Shown here piece after piece: positions 18,185 through 27,014 of a stretch of 59,854 nt of DNA. Numbering within the stretch: the stretch's first letter is position 1; every line of letters begins with the position of its first letter. Source of the DNA: Spirochaetales bacterium. GTDB taxonomy: Bacteria; Spirochaetota; Spirochaetia; JABMQR01. The position numbers and the translations under genes were made by a program. The notes below the pieces were generated by a model that made no database searches, was not told the origin of the DNA, and was given only the letters and a program-made list of their open reading frames with translations. Where the stretch lies: NCBI GenBank assembly GCA_018399255.1, contig JAGYPA010000020.1, forward strand, positions 1 through 59,854. The letters are read 5' to 3'.

Positions 18185-18258
18185 TACCTGCTTGCTCGCA
18201 CCCATGCTGTGCAGTGCTTTGCTTTGCTTTGCAGTACTGTGCAGTGCCATGCTTTGCA
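18185..18258. repeat. Short TGC-rich tandem repeat between binding-protein and SDR genes
   Basis: Degenerate units tgctttgctttgctttgca, tgctgtgcagtgc and gtgcagtgccatgctttgcag fill most of the 118-bp junction. No clear hairpin or terminator. Confidence 0.6.
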
Positions 18259-18273
18259 GAGAATTATTGGTGA

Positions 18274-19605
18274 CTATTGATTCGCGAGAATATCGTTCAT
18301 CGTCTTTTCTGCTGCAAGACTTGCGGCTCTGACATCTTCTCCAAGGATAGATGCGACAATGGCGCTGCCGGCTGCATCTCGGCATTCTCCAACGGGGATT
18401 ACCGGCGGATTCCAGATGGGCGAAGCAACTTCGTAGCTGGCAATCGATGCCGCAGTCCATTCCGGGGTTGTATCGTTATCCTTGAACTCACTGCTGTCCC
18501 ATGCAGAGTTACGGGCGGATGGAATTCCTGCCAGCAGACCTTCCAGAGCGATATCCTTGCTTGTAGCCCACTGAACGAAAAGCCAGGCTGCTTCCTTGTT
18601 ATCGGATTTTGAGTAGAGAGAGAGTGCCCAGTTTGAAATATGGGGGATTGATCCTGCCGGTCCAGCGGGGATGACGGCATAACCGACCTTGCCAGCAACC
18701 TCAGATTTAGTAGGATCTTCATAGTTTGGCTTGAACACACTTGCATCGTAGACCATGGCAGCCTTGCCCTGCATGAAGATAGATATTGCTTCATACCAGC
18801 TGTTGCTTGGTGCGCTTTTGGGGCCGTAGAGCCGCAGCAGCCTGCCGTAATAATCGGTAGCCGCTATGGCAGCTTCGGTTCCAAGTCCGGATTTGTCGCC
18901 CTCCAGCCATTCTCCGCCAAAGGAGTGGAGAAAATCGACCCACTGGGAGGTAGCGGCTGCTTTTTTCCCTCTGAGGGTTATGCCGTAAATCTGCCCATTG
19001 GACCCTTCGTAGATTTTCTTTGCGGCTGCTTCCAGTTCTTCCATGGTAGTTGGAACAGCTACGTCATATTTTTCGAATATCTCCTTATTGTAGGAAAGCA
19101 GTGAGGTTTCCAGCAGGATCGGAATAGTATAATGCTTGTCTTCCTTCACCCCGGCATCTAGGGCTGAGGAAAAGATATCATCCAGGTCATATTCCGGCCA
19201 GAGAAAAGACTCGGAGGCCATCAAATCATCGAGCGGGGCTACCCAGCCTGCCTGGTAGTACTGAGCCAGCGAGTTGCCAGGCATCAGCATAAAGACATCG
19301 ACGTCAGAGGCACCGGAAACCATCTCCACCGTACGTTTTGTCCTGAACTGGTCCTCGGGATAGACAGCCAGCTCCACTTTAATGCCAGTCATCGCCTCGA
19401 ACTCGCCAATTTTCGGCTCAATGATATCCACCCAGGGGTGCTTGTTGGCCATGATTTTTATGGTCTCGCCGCTGCGGCTTTGCCAGTCAAATCCGACGAC
19501 TTCCGGACCTGCATCTTCTGCTTCCTGCTGACCCTGAGCCATGATGGGGAAAGCAAGCAGCGCAATCAGGGCAATCATGGTGAAAAACATAATTGTTCGT
19601 TTCAT
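18274..19605 (-). CDS. Sugar ABC transporter periplasmic binding protein (CUT1)
   Basis: A 443-residue binding protein with a signal peptide (MKRTIMFFTMIALIALLAFPIMAQ) and a short acidic linker. IKIMANKHPWVDIIEPKIGEFEAMTGIKVEL and VSGASDVDVFMLMPGNSLAQYY match family 1 extracellular solute-binding proteins. An AAAGGAG Shine-Dalgarno sequence precedes the ATG. First gene of the operon that continues with SDR, two permeases and the broken two-component pair. Confidence 0.92.
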   Translation of the reverse strand: MKRTIMFFTMIALIALLAFPIMAQGQQEAEDAGPEVVGFDWQSRSGETIKIMANKHPWVDIIEPKIGEFEAMTGIKVELAVYPEDQFRTKRTVEMVSGASDVDVFMLMPGNSLAQYYQAGWVAPLDDLMASESFLWPEYDLDDIFSSALDAGVKEDKHYTIPILLETSLLSYNKEIFEKYDVAVPTTMEELEAAAKKIYEGSNGQIYGITLRGKKAAATSQWVDFLHSFGGEWLEGDKSGLGTEAAIAATDYYGRLLRLYGPKSAPSNSWYEAISIFMQGKAAMVYDASVFKPNYEDPTKSEVAGKVGYAVIPAGPAGSIPHISNWALSLYSKSDNKEAAWLFVQWATSKDIALEGLLAGIPSARNSAWDSSEFKDNDTTPEWTAASIASYEVASPIWNPPVIPVGECRDAAGSAIVASILGEDVRAASLAAEKTMNDILANQ

Positions 19606-19646
19606 ACCGTTCTCCTTTTATGAATGTAGTGAAATAGAATGCCCTG

Positions 19647-19674
19647 ATTCTAGCCGGCTATTGCCAACCTGCAA
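19647..19674 (-). promoter_or_regulatory. Possible promoter of the second sugar ABC operon
   Basis: On the minus strand: TTGCAG, a 16-bp spacer, TAGAAT, about 42 bp before the start codon at 19605. No obvious operator palindrome. Confidence 0.35.
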
Positions 19675-19760
19675 GAAAAATCCTCCGGACAGGAAATATC
19701 CGCGCTGAAGGGAATATAGTGCAGCTGAACGGGAACGATACCCAGCCTGGAGCCCACTCT

Positions 19761-19822
19761 TTTTTTAAAAACCTTTTAAAAAAACCTTTTAAAAAAACCT
19801 TGAATAAAACTTTGAATAAATC
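19761..19822. repeat. 13-bp A/T-rich tandem repeat
   Basis: Units of the form aaccttttaaaaa repeated three times, then ttgaataaaac/tttgaataaat. Lies at the 3' end of the broken DUF1566-like gene. Confidence 0.8.
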
Positions 19823-20470
19823 CTCGCGCAATTGTAAAAATATCTCTGACCCCAGTGAGTGCGGACCCCGTACGCAAAGTGATCGCAGCAGCTAAAACGC
19901 CCGCACCGGCCGGAAAAAATCCCTCGTTCACAATCGCAAGCGTATCCACCGACCAGCTTCCTGCCGTTCCCATGAGCAACAAACACATCTTCCAGTGAAG
20001 AACTCCAGTACTCCCCGGAAGCGAGAGCCGCACCGGAAGATCTCCCGGAACTCATTTCGCATCGCCTGAAACTCCATCAGCTTACCCAATTCCTCCATGA
20101 CGGCAGAAACCAGTCATCCTTCCCGTTCAGCACCAGATTCACTGCACAGCCATGCGGATACCGCCCCGAGTAGCTCCTGTGCTTCGCGTATTCTCCCTTC
20201 GCTCCCAGCAGCGGAGACGTATCCTCATGGTACCTTCGTGCATGTTTCCAGCGTCTCATCAGTGAACGGCCAGATCCGCCCAGAATATCGGCTGATCATA
20301 CCCCGCTCCGTCCAATGGTCGGGGCAACCTCAGGAATACCTCCAGCCGCGAGAGCATAATCCCCCGCATCATAAAGACAAACCCGCCATGGGCCGACATC
20401 CCCAGCATACACCGCCCCGACAGCCACAGGTGGGTCCCCCCTCAACGAGTAACCGAACAGGAGCCAGTAA
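19776..20470 (-). pseudogene. DUF1566/Lcl C-terminal-like domain, frameshifted
   Basis: Pieces in different frames spell a domain of surface or secreted proteins: AGDVGPWRVCLYDAGDYA, NLVLNGKDDWFLPS and GEYWSSSLEDVFVAHG match the GGlvFYDaG...DWFLPS...YWSSSe pattern. It directly follows the 20471-20917 reading frame on the same strand and is probably the second half of the same gene. Broken by at least three frame changes. Confidence 0.6.
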
Positions 20471-20917
20471 CTAACCGCAGCATACGGAACTCACCGTGTC
20501 GTACAGCTCCACAACCGTTGTCCCCTCACCCACAGCGCGTACACCGCCATACGGTTCTGCCCGCACCACCGATTCATCCCGGGAAACCACCCTGAGACGC
20601 AGATTCACCAGATCTCTGCCAACCTCAGAGAATGACCAGGGGGTCTCATACAGATATCCTTTCCTCCCGTATTTCAGATCGATATTCTCCAGCACGATAG
20701 ACTGAACAAACTGCTCCATCGCATCCACCGCCGGTTCCCCTTCACCAGAAGCTGCCTGCGCTTCCCCAGCCCATTCAGTCAAACTGTCTCCAGCATCAGC
20801 GGCATACAGCCGACTGACAATAAACCGGCTTATCTCATCTTCAAACACCACCGCCCCTGCATTAAGCACGACCAACGTAGAAACAAACACAATCAGTTTG
20901 TGAACCATCCTGTCCAT
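20471..20917 (-). CDS. Exported hypothetical protein (probable N-terminal part of the DUF1566-like gene)
   Basis: 148 residues with an N-terminal hydrophobic segment (LIVFVSTLVVLNAGAVVF) that may be a signal peptide. The remainder (FVQSIVLENIDLKYGRKGYLYETPWSF) is not recognised. It ends at a stop that looks like a frame break, since the DUF1566-like segments begin within 60 bp. Confidence 0.55.
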   Translation of the reverse strand: MDRMVHKLIVFVSTLVVLNAGAVVFEDEISRFIVSRLYAADAGDSLTEWAGEAQAASGEGEPAVDAMEQFVQSIVLENIDLKYGRKGYLYETPWSFSEVGRDLVNLRLRVVSRDESVVRAEPYGGVRAVGEGTTVVELYDTVSSVCCG

Positions 20918-20981
20918 ACCGCACCACCTGCCGCCTGCCGGGAAAAAAACCTATGCTGCAAAGATTTTAACCAGTTATAGA

Positions 20982-21052
20982 AGCCAATTTCAAAATGCTT
21001 CGCATTTTTGAAAATTGGCTCCAAAACATGGCTCTTGCTTTTTGCAAGAGCC
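20982..21052. repeat. Double-hairpin repeat, copy 1
   Basis: Two adjacent hairpins. 20982-21020 has arms agccaatttcaaaatg and catttttgaaaattggct around ctteg-like ctt-cg bases; 21030-21052 has arms ggctcttgc and gcaagagcc around a T-rich loop. The same pair occurs at 31514-31584 and, interrupted, at 47638-47772. The rest of 20918-21248 shows no gene. Confidence 0.85.
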
Positions 21053-21248
21053 ACTATACCATGAAAAAAATAAGGAATGAGGGCGAGAATATACGAGCAG
21101 AGGATTCCCTGCTCAGATGACCAGAAATTGATCAGAACAGCGGCGCTGTCGATCAGAATACTGCAAGTCCCATATGTCGGCCATGAGGCAGATGAAACAG
21201 TCCTACAAGCAGCAGAAGCCCTGGTGCCAGAAGTTCAAGAATGAATCA

Positions 21249-22217
21249 CTACTCCAGTTTAACTGAAGCAAGCGAATAAAATCGTTTTAAATCAGGATCA
21301 TACCATCTGGCCGTCACAAGAAAATTTTCCAGAATTCCATCAGTTACTTGCAGAATTCCTCCCTCGATCATATCGTTCTCGGATGCAGCAGTTGACAGCT
21401 TTTTACTAACTGAATAGGAACGGGCTTCGGTAACCGCTGCAGGGCTGATCTCTATCAGTGCTTTTGCAGCTGCAAAATCTGCCGCCTCAATGGAATCCCG
21501 GATAAAACGGTACTCCATAGTTTCCCCAACAGCAAAGATATACCCGGGTACTACAGGAAGACGGCTGATCCAATCAGGCTTGCCGTCTTCTGCAAGAGTC
21601 TGCTTATACGGCCTGGCAGAAGCAGGTATCTCCGGATCAGCAGCAACAACAACTATACCGATCTTTTCATTGCCTCGTACCTCCAGAAGCTCAAGGCGTG
21701 AAAGTATGGATCCAATCTCACTTTCCCAGTAAACGGCATTGCCCTCTGCTGCATAAGAAATCAACCCCTTCACACTGGAAGACTCTGAAACCAGTTTTGC
21801 AGAAACTTGCATCCTCTGCGAAATAGCTATAGAGCGAGCACACTGATAAAGGGCTTCCTGTATCATCTTTTCCCGGCTGATAAGGGGAGCAGATATTCCT
21901 GTAAACACGTTAGCAGGATAATTATCAATCTTCCAGAGCTTCTGCATTTCCTCTGTGTCAGCCGCCGAAGATCCGAACCAGGCATGGCCGAAAGCACAGC
22001 TGGCTGCGATGGGAATAATAAGCAGAAGAAGAAAAACTGCTGCGGCATTTCTAACTGCATTTCTGAATGAACATGACCGAGAAACCGACTGGCACTTCGA
22101 GGTATCGTATCTTCTATTCTGCAAGTCCCGCCTCCAGCATCTTGAGCGCCTCTTCCATCTTGAACTCTGCATAAGCGGCAGCTTCGTTGGTCTTGAAGGA
22201 TTCCTCAGCTGCCTCAA
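21249..22217 (-). CDS. Predicted lipoprotein, LPP20-related (start uncertain)
   Basis: The reliable part begins near 22090 with VFLLLLIIPIAASC, a lipoprotein signal with cysteine in the lipobox, followed by KLWKIDNYPANVF and EALYQCARSIAISQRMQV, resembling LPP20/LpoB-type outer-membrane lipoproteins. The frame can be extended to an ATG at 22217 but that part overlaps the upstream lipoprotein gene and looks non-coding. No ATG, GTG or TTG sits just before the signal peptide, so a small frameshift near the start is possible. Similar topology to its upstream neighbour suggests a paralogous pair. Confidence 0.65.
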   Translation of the reverse strand: MRQLRNPSRPTKLPLMQSSRWKRRSRCWRRDLQNRRYDTSKCQSVSRSCSFRNAVRNAAAVFLLLLIIPIAASCAFGHAWFGSSAADTEEMQKLWKIDNYPANVFTGISAPLISREKMIQEALYQCARSIAISQRMQVSAKLVSESSSVKGLISYAAEGNAVYWESEIGSILSRLELLEVRGNEKIGIVVVAADPEIPASARPYKQTLAEDGKPDWISRLPVVPGYIFAVGETMEYRFIRDSIEAADFAAAKALIEISPAAVTEARSYSVSKKLSTAASENDMIEGGILQVTDGILENFLVTARWYDPDLKRFYSLASVKLE

Positions 22218-22686
22218 AAGCCTTCAGTGTATTTTCGATAGGTATTGAGGCAAGAATCCAGATTCCGTTATCCTGATCTACCCAGAGAGCTTCCTGTGTG
22301 ACTCCAACCAGCGCATTGTTTGCCACCTGACGGGAGATGGACTCAAACGCTTCCAACGATTGCCGATTATCCCCAGACCCGAAATCACTGGTATAGTTGA
22401 CAATCACACTCTGCACCGTTGTACTGATCCATTGCGATATTTTCTCTTTGGCATCAGCATTTGCACGCTGAATCGAATTGGCCTTATTGGAGAGTTTTGC
22501 ATAGCCGGTCTGGAAATGAACATCAGCTGCACGTGGTATCGTATTCACCCAGTCAGGCTGCGGCTGTCCTTCAGCTCCAACGATTGGCTGGTAAACCGGT
22601 TCTTCTGAGATGGGCTGAGTTACACATCCTGCTGCCAGAAAAGCAATAATAATGACCGAAATAACAATAATCCGAAAGTTTCCCAT
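22114..22686 (-). CDS. LPP20-like lipoprotein
   Basis: 190 residues. Signal peptide MGNFRIIVISVIIIAFLAAGC with a clear lipobox (LAAGC). QPQPDWVNTIPRA and FQTGYAKLSNKANSIQRANADAKEKISQWI match the LPP20 family of small surface lipoproteins. The C-terminus is a charged helix (EEALKMLEAGLAE). Function unknown; probably anchored in the outer or inner membrane facing the periplasm. Confidence 0.75.
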   Translation of the reverse strand: MGNFRIIVISVIIIAFLAAGCVTQPISEEPVYQPIVGAEGQPQPDWVNTIPRAADVHFQTGYAKLSNKANSIQRANADAKEKISQWISTTVQSVIVNYTSDFGSGDNRQSLEAFESISRQVANNALVGVTQEALWVDQDNGIWILASIPIENTLKAFEAAEESFKTNEAAAYAEFKMEEALKMLEAGLAE

Positions 22687-22939
22687 ACCTACCCCCTATA
22701 AAACAGTGTGGATGCTATCACGCAAAGCAATACGGATGCAGAAAAAAAAGAACACGACAGCGTATCTGCATGATAGTACATCATCATGGCTAAATCAACA
22801 TTTTAACAGGGTAAAATTTTTACAAACACTCTTTATAAGTACCTGTAAAACCAAATTTTTCTACCAGAACTATTGAGTATTTATTGACCCTTTTTTTTGA
22901 CTGGCTTTTTCCGATTATCTTTTTGTAGAGAGGACATCC

Positions 22940-22975
22940 CTACTCGTGGGACTTGTGTAAAGTAAGGCTGCTAAG
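22940..22975. repeat. Dispersed palindromic repeat, module 2 copy
   Basis: ctactcgtgggacttgtgt then aaagtaaggctgctaag, a degenerate copy of the module abundant at 38.1-38.7 kb. The rest of the 365-bp gap 22687-23051 is A/T-rich with no gene. Confidence 0.7.
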
Positions 22976-23051
22976 ATCAGGTATTCGCAACCCAAAAACT
23001 CTCTGAGAACCCGGATTAACAAGGGCAGCCGGTATATGCTACTATTGCACC

Positions 23052-23252
23052 ATGACCATAACCCTCAACGGCAATACGATAGATATCACCGCCCCATGCA
23101 CAATTGCAGAATACCGCAGAAGGATCGGGAAAACTAACATACCGCTGATGGTCAAGCTGAACGGAACGTTCATAACGGAAAAGGACCATGAACAGGCAGC
23201 TTTGCAAGATGGCGATGTCCTGACAATGGTGCTCTTTATGGGAGGGGGCTGA
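23052..23252 (+). CDS. thiS: ThiS/MoaD-family sulfur-carrier protein
   Basis: 66 residues ending in GGG, the C-terminal diglycine tail that is adenylated and thiocarboxylated. MTITLNGNTIDITAPCTIAEYRRRIG and GDVLTMVLFMGGG fit the beta-grasp fold. In thiamine synthesis ThiS hands sulfur to thiazole; in other pathways such carriers serve tungsten or molybdenum cofactor, or cysteine synthesis. No ThiF, ThiG or MoaE is nearby, so the partner is not known. No strong ribosome-binding site is seen. Confidence 0.75.
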   Translation: MTITLNGNTIDITAPCTIAEYRRRIGKTNIPLMVKLNGTFITEKDHEQAALQDGDVLTMVLFMGGG

Positions 23253-23267
23253 TGGAACCCATTCCCG

Positions 23268-23534
23268 CTAAACAATCTGCACCCGCAGCTCCCGGAACCG
23301 GGTAAAATCGGTATCGGAGGTCACCAGGAGGGCATTGTGCTGCAGTGCTGCCGCTGCCAGCAGAATATCGGGCACCAGATTCCCCCGCGTGCTATACAGC
23401 AGCGAAAGATGCTTAAAAATACCGAACTCAGCTCTCCCCAGAGACACTTCCGCCGCATTAGGATGATTTGCCAGCATATCTATAAAAGACCATGCCTCCT
23501 GCAGGGTTGATGGATTCTGGAAAATTATCGGTAG
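23268..23534 (-). pseudogene. PIN-domain toxin (VapC) fragment, N-terminus missing
   Basis: The open frame gives about 88 residues equal to the C-terminal two thirds of a VapC (EAWSFIDMLANHP, GNLVPDILLAAAALQHNALLVTSDTDFTRF). The first 40-45 residues, with the N-terminal catalytic aspartate, are absent and the frame begins after a stop within the antitoxin's last codons. Probably inactive. Confidence 0.7.
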
Positions 23535-23761
23535 TCACTATTCTCCTCACCTGATTTTGCGATACTCTCCCATGAGTACCCTGATCGCAGCCCGCCCTCA
23601 GCAGCCGAAATCGGCAGTTCCAGCTGATAATCAGAAGCTCCCCGCTTCAACCGCATATCAAGGCCCTCGAGAATCAGTCGGGTAAGCGTTGTATTTTCAG
23701 CTGCTGCCCGGATTTTCGCTTCCCTGATAATCTCATCAGGAAAATTCAGCGTCATTTTCAT
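23525..23761 (-). CDS. Ribbon-helix-helix antitoxin of the truncated VapC
   Basis: 78 residues; MTLNFPDEIIREAKIRAAAENTTLTRLILEGLDMRL is a clear ribbon-helix-helix DNA-binding domain, followed by a toxin-binding tail. Ends 9 bp inside the toxin remnant. Confidence 0.75.
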   Translation of the reverse strand: MKMTLNFPDEIIREAKIRAAAENTTLTRLILEGLDMRLKRGASDYQLELPISAAEGGLRSGYSWESIAKSGEENSDYR

Positions 23762-23814
23762 ACATATATATTATCGTAAATACAGATAGCGGTAAACGTG
23801 AAGGGGCAAAAAAC

Positions 23815-25611
23815 CTACACGTATTTCCTGATCACGGCCAGGAACTCTTCACCATACTTCTCCAGCTTGTAGGCTCCCACCCCGGAGACTTCCAGAAAAG
23901 CGGAGCGGTCGGTAGGCTTGAAGGCGGCCATCTCAGCCAGTGATGCATCCCCGAAAATAACAAAAGGCGGCACCCCGGCGGCTTTAGCCAACTGCCTCCG
24001 CACCTCACGCAGCGCTTCATAGAGCCCCTCGTCATACTTCAGGCCGGAGGCTGTAACCCGGCGGACCTTTTTCGCGGCAGTCTTTGTCCGGGGTCTTGCC
24101 AGAAACAAAGACTCCTCCCCCTTCAGCAGGGGTCTGGCTCTTGCGGTAAGCTTCAGGACGGAATAGTTGGCGATATCCTTTTCCAGATATCCCAGATGAA
24201 TCAGCTGATTGAATATTGCCGACCATTCATCCGCTGCCAGATTCTTGCCGATTCCATAGGTTGACAGCTTGTCATGCCCCAGGGAGAGCACCCGCTGATT
24301 ACGCGACCCGCGCAGCACCTCGATCACATAGCCCATCCCGAAACGCTGCCCGACCCGGTACACACAGGAGAGCGCCTTGCGGGCATCCTCCGTGGCGTCA
24401 AACCTTTCCGGCGGATTGAGACAGATATCGCAGTTGCCGCACTCCTTTTCCAACAATTCCCCGAAGTATCCGAGCAGCACCCGGCGGCGGCATGTCTGAG
24501 CCTCGGCAAAAGAGACCATCGCCTGAAGCTTGTGGGACTCGATGCGCTGCTGATCGGGATTTTCCATTCCGTCTATAAAACTGCGGATTATGGCGATATC
24601 ACCATAACCGAAAAGCAGCAGGGCTTCCGAGGGGAGTCCGTCCCTCCCGGCTCGCCCGGTCTCCTGATAGTAACTTTCAAGATTTTTAGGCAGATCGTAA
24701 TGAACGACATACCGCACATTCGGTTTATCAATTCCCATCCCGAAAGCCACCGTGGCTACGACCACCTGCAGTTCGTCCCGGAGAAAAGCTTCCTGCACCC
24801 TGCTCCGCTCCTTATCCCCGACACCGGCATGGTAGGCGGCAGCCGATATCCCGCGGGCTGCCAGCTTCCCGGCTATCTCCTCCACCCTCCTTCGGCTCAG
24901 GGCATAGACAATTCCCGCATCTCCCTGCGGCCTTCCCGCCAGATATTCTATCAGCTGATCAAACGGCTTCCGCTTTTCCAGGACGGTGTACCGGATATTT
25001 GGCCGATCAAATCCGGAGACAAAGATCCCGGCCTCATCGAGGCCCAGCCGATGCACCACATCTTCCCGCGTCTGCTTGTCTGCGGTAGCGGTCAGGGCGA
25101 TCATGGGCACCTGCGGAAAGAGACGGCGCAGCCTGCCCAGCTGCACATACTCGGGACGAAAGTCATGACCCCACTGGGAGACGCAATGGGCCTCATCAAT
25201 AGCAAACAGGGCTACGGGAATTTCTTTCAGGCGTTCAAGGAAACCTTCGGACATCAGCCGTTCCGGAGCGGCATAGAGGAGATCCAACTGTTTATTATGC
25301 AGGCGGGCCAGCACACTGCGGGCCTCCGCCTCCCCCAAGGATGAATTATAGAAGGCAGCCTCCACTCCATTAGCCTGCAGCGCATCAACCTGGTCCTTCA
25401 TGAGTGAGATGAGCGGGGAGACGACAATGCCGACACCTGGCCGATGCAGTGCGGGTATCTGGAAGCAGAGAGATTTGCCTCCACCGGTAGGCATAATGAC
25501 AAACGCATCCCGCCCCTGGATTACCCTGGTAATAATCTCCTCCTGAGGCGATCTGAAATGTTTATAGCCGAAAACTTGCAGCAGCGTGTCTGCAGGATTG
25601 TCATATTTCAA
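23815..25611 (-). CDS. recQ: ATP-dependent DNA helicase RecQ
   Basis: 598 residues, normal length. Helicase domain 1 has Walker A PTGGGKS (41-47) and DEAH box (139-142) with the RecQ aromatic loop SQWGHDFRPEY. Domain 2 has GRAGRDG. A zinc-binding cluster follows (CRRRVLLGYFGELLEKECGNCDIC), then the winged-helix RQC region and a C-terminal HRDC domain (about 525-598). It unwinds DNA 3' to 5' in RecF-pathway repair and fork restart. It appears intact and unrelated to the neighbouring catabolic genes. The 280 bp downstream of the reading frame's start (25612-25890) hold no gene. Confidence 0.95.
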   Translation of the reverse strand: MKYDNPADTLLQVFGYKHFRSPQEEIITRVIQGRDAFVIMPTGGGKSLCFQIPALHRPGVGIVVSPLISLMKDQVDALQANGVEAAFYNSSLGEAEARSVLARLHNKQLDLLYAAPERLMSEGFLERLKEIPVALFAIDEAHCVSQWGHDFRPEYVQLGRLRRLFPQVPMIALTATADKQTREDVVHRLGLDEAGIFVSGFDRPNIRYTVLEKRKPFDQLIEYLAGRPQGDAGIVYALSRRRVEEIAGKLAARGISAAAYHAGVGDKERSRVQEAFLRDELQVVVATVAFGMGIDKPNVRYVVHYDLPKNLESYYQETGRAGRDGLPSEALLLFGYGDIAIIRSFIDGMENPDQQRIESHKLQAMVSFAEAQTCRRRVLLGYFGELLEKECGNCDICLNPPERFDATEDARKALSCVYRVGQRFGMGYVIEVLRGSRNQRVLSLGHDKLSTYGIGKNLAADEWSAIFNQLIHLGYLEKDIANYSVLKLTARARPLLKGEESLFLARPRTKTAAKKVRRVTASGLKYDEGLYEALREVRRQLAKAAGVPPFVIFGDASLAEMAAFKPTDRSAFLEVSGVGAYKLEKYGEEFLAVIRKYV

Positions 25612-25890
25612 AGAAGCACTCCATGTATCAGGTCAACAAAACCTGGCTTACCTGACTGCCCATGCATCGCGGGCCGATTACCCCTAACCATCCGCATGAT
25701 TCTGCCTTTTGTTAAGCTGATCTCACCAGTGCGCGGCACACCCCGCTGTCAAAGTGACAAGGGAAATATAAAATTATTCCTTTTTGAAGTTTCGGCGGCT
25801 CAATCAGAGGTTTTTCTCTATCTCTGTTGTCAAATAGGGCTAAATACTTCATTTTTTACCCATTCGGTGTGAGGATAGCGAGTAATTTCT

Positions 25891-26190
25891 TTAGAGTGAG
25901 GATGTGGGTTTCAGTTCCATAAATGGGTCTGTGACTGTTTCTGCCTGTTCGTAGATAGTTTCAGGGTCAATATCTATGCAACTATAGGGGTCGTAAGAAC
26001 CACTTACATCCCATGCGAGAGTTCCATTCATTACGGTACAGGTTTCAATAAAAGTCTCAGCATTGGAGATTTTTTTAAAAACACCTTTGTTAAGCAACGG
26101 AGCTACATTATATTTTTTAATTATGCCATCTGAAAAATAAACATATACTGAGAAATCAGATTGCGGTATTACTTGAACGGCCTCAGGCAT
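25891..26190 (-). CDS. DUF2442 protein
   Basis: 99 residues. VQVIPQSDFSVYVYFSDGIIKKYNVAPLL and GTLAWDVSGSYDPYSCIDIDPETIYE match DUF2442, usually encoded next to DUF4160 proteins as here, 10 bp apart. Such pairs have been proposed as toxin-antitoxin modules; the function is not established. Confidence 0.8.
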   Translation of the reverse strand: MPEAVQVIPQSDFSVYVYFSDGIIKKYNVAPLLNKGVFKKISNAETFIETCTVMNGTLAWDVSGSYDPYSCIDIDPETIYEQAETVTDPFMELKPTSSL

Positions 26191-26199
26191 AAAATTCTC

Positions 26200-26460
26200 C
26201 TATGATAATGGTTTAATACTGTGAATTTTTCCATGCATTTGGGCAGATTCCCAGTTTCTCATTAATTCGCCTTCATGAAGTTCACACCAGGCTAACACTA
26301 ATTTCAACTGTCTAGAAGGTAAATATCCTTTTAAAACAACTGCATCAGGTATAGATACCAACGCTTTGAATTCATTATACTCCGCATGGAAATGAGGAGG
26401 AATATGCTCATCCCAGAACATATAAATTCTGATTCCAAAGAATTCACAGAGTAAAGGCAA
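26200..26460 (-). CDS. DUF4160 protein
   Basis: 86 residues. IRIYMFWDEHIPPHFHAEYNEFKALVSI is the DUF4160 hallmark (with the PPHFHAEY motif), followed by ALVSI and a helical tail. GGAGAAC ribosome-binding site present. Partner of the downstream DUF2442 gene; possible toxin-antitoxin pair. Confidence 0.85.
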   Translation of the reverse strand: MPLLCEFFGIRIYMFWDEHIPPHFHAEYNEFKALVSIPDAVVLKGYLPSRQLKLVLAWCELHEGELMRNWESAQMHGKIHSIKPLS

Positions 26461-26546
26461 GTTCTCCTCCTTATTTGCTAATCATATCCCAAAAAACATG
26501 AAAAGAAAATATGATTTAAAAGCAGTAAGCAAATTTCTTAGGCTGA

Positions 26547-26870
26547 TCAGCGGGCAAGCCACCCGCCGTCCACAGCCAGGGTGAACCCGTTCACATAGTC
26601 CGAAGCGCTGCTTGCGAGAAATACTGCGGCACCGGTGAGGTCTTCAGGATCCCCCCATCGGCCGGCAGGAATCCGATCGAGGATAGCGTTATACCGAGCC
26701 TGATCATTACGAAGTGCTTCAGTGTTCTCCGTAACCATATACCCGGGAGCAATAGCATTAACTTGAATGTGGTACTTTGCCCATTCATTGCACATAAGCA
26801 TCGTCAGCCCTTTGCTGCCGCCAGTAACAATTGCTGTCTTACCTTCCAGACTGAATGCCGTGTTTTTCAT
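26547..26870 (-). pseudogene. KduD-like SDR with internal in-frame deletion
   Basis: The N-terminus FSLEGKTAIVTGGSKGL joins directly to TMLMCNEWAKYHIQVNAIAPGY, and the C-terminus SSASDYVNGFTLAVDGGWLAR is that of 2-dehydro-3-deoxy-gluconate 5-dehydrogenases (KduD), normally about 253 residues. About 145 residues are gone, including the catalytic serine and the YxxxK. The frame is preserved. The junction encodes KGL, which occurs in both parental segments of the family, consistent with deletion between short direct repeats (inference). The product cannot be catalytic. Confidence 0.85.
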
Positions 26871-26916
26871 ACATCTCCTCCCTGAATCCTGTCAGACTCC
26901 CAGTGCAAATTTACTG

Positions 26917-27014
26917 GATCAGGAGACTGTGATCAATAGACTGTGATCAGAAGACTGTGATCAGAAGACTGTGACCAAGAGATTGTGATCAGGGGACTGT
27001 GATCAGGAGATTGT
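26917..27014. repeat. 14-bp tandem array, seven copies
   Basis: Unit gatcaggagactgt and close variants, seven in a row, filling the junction between the 2-hydroxyacid dehydrogenase and the KduD remnant. The last copy contains the dehydrogenase stop codon (27003-27005). Confidence 0.95.

Noticed and set aside
24274..25344. 356-codon plus-strand frame over recQ
   Set aside because: Shadow of recQ, whose helicase motifs are unambiguous on the minus strand.
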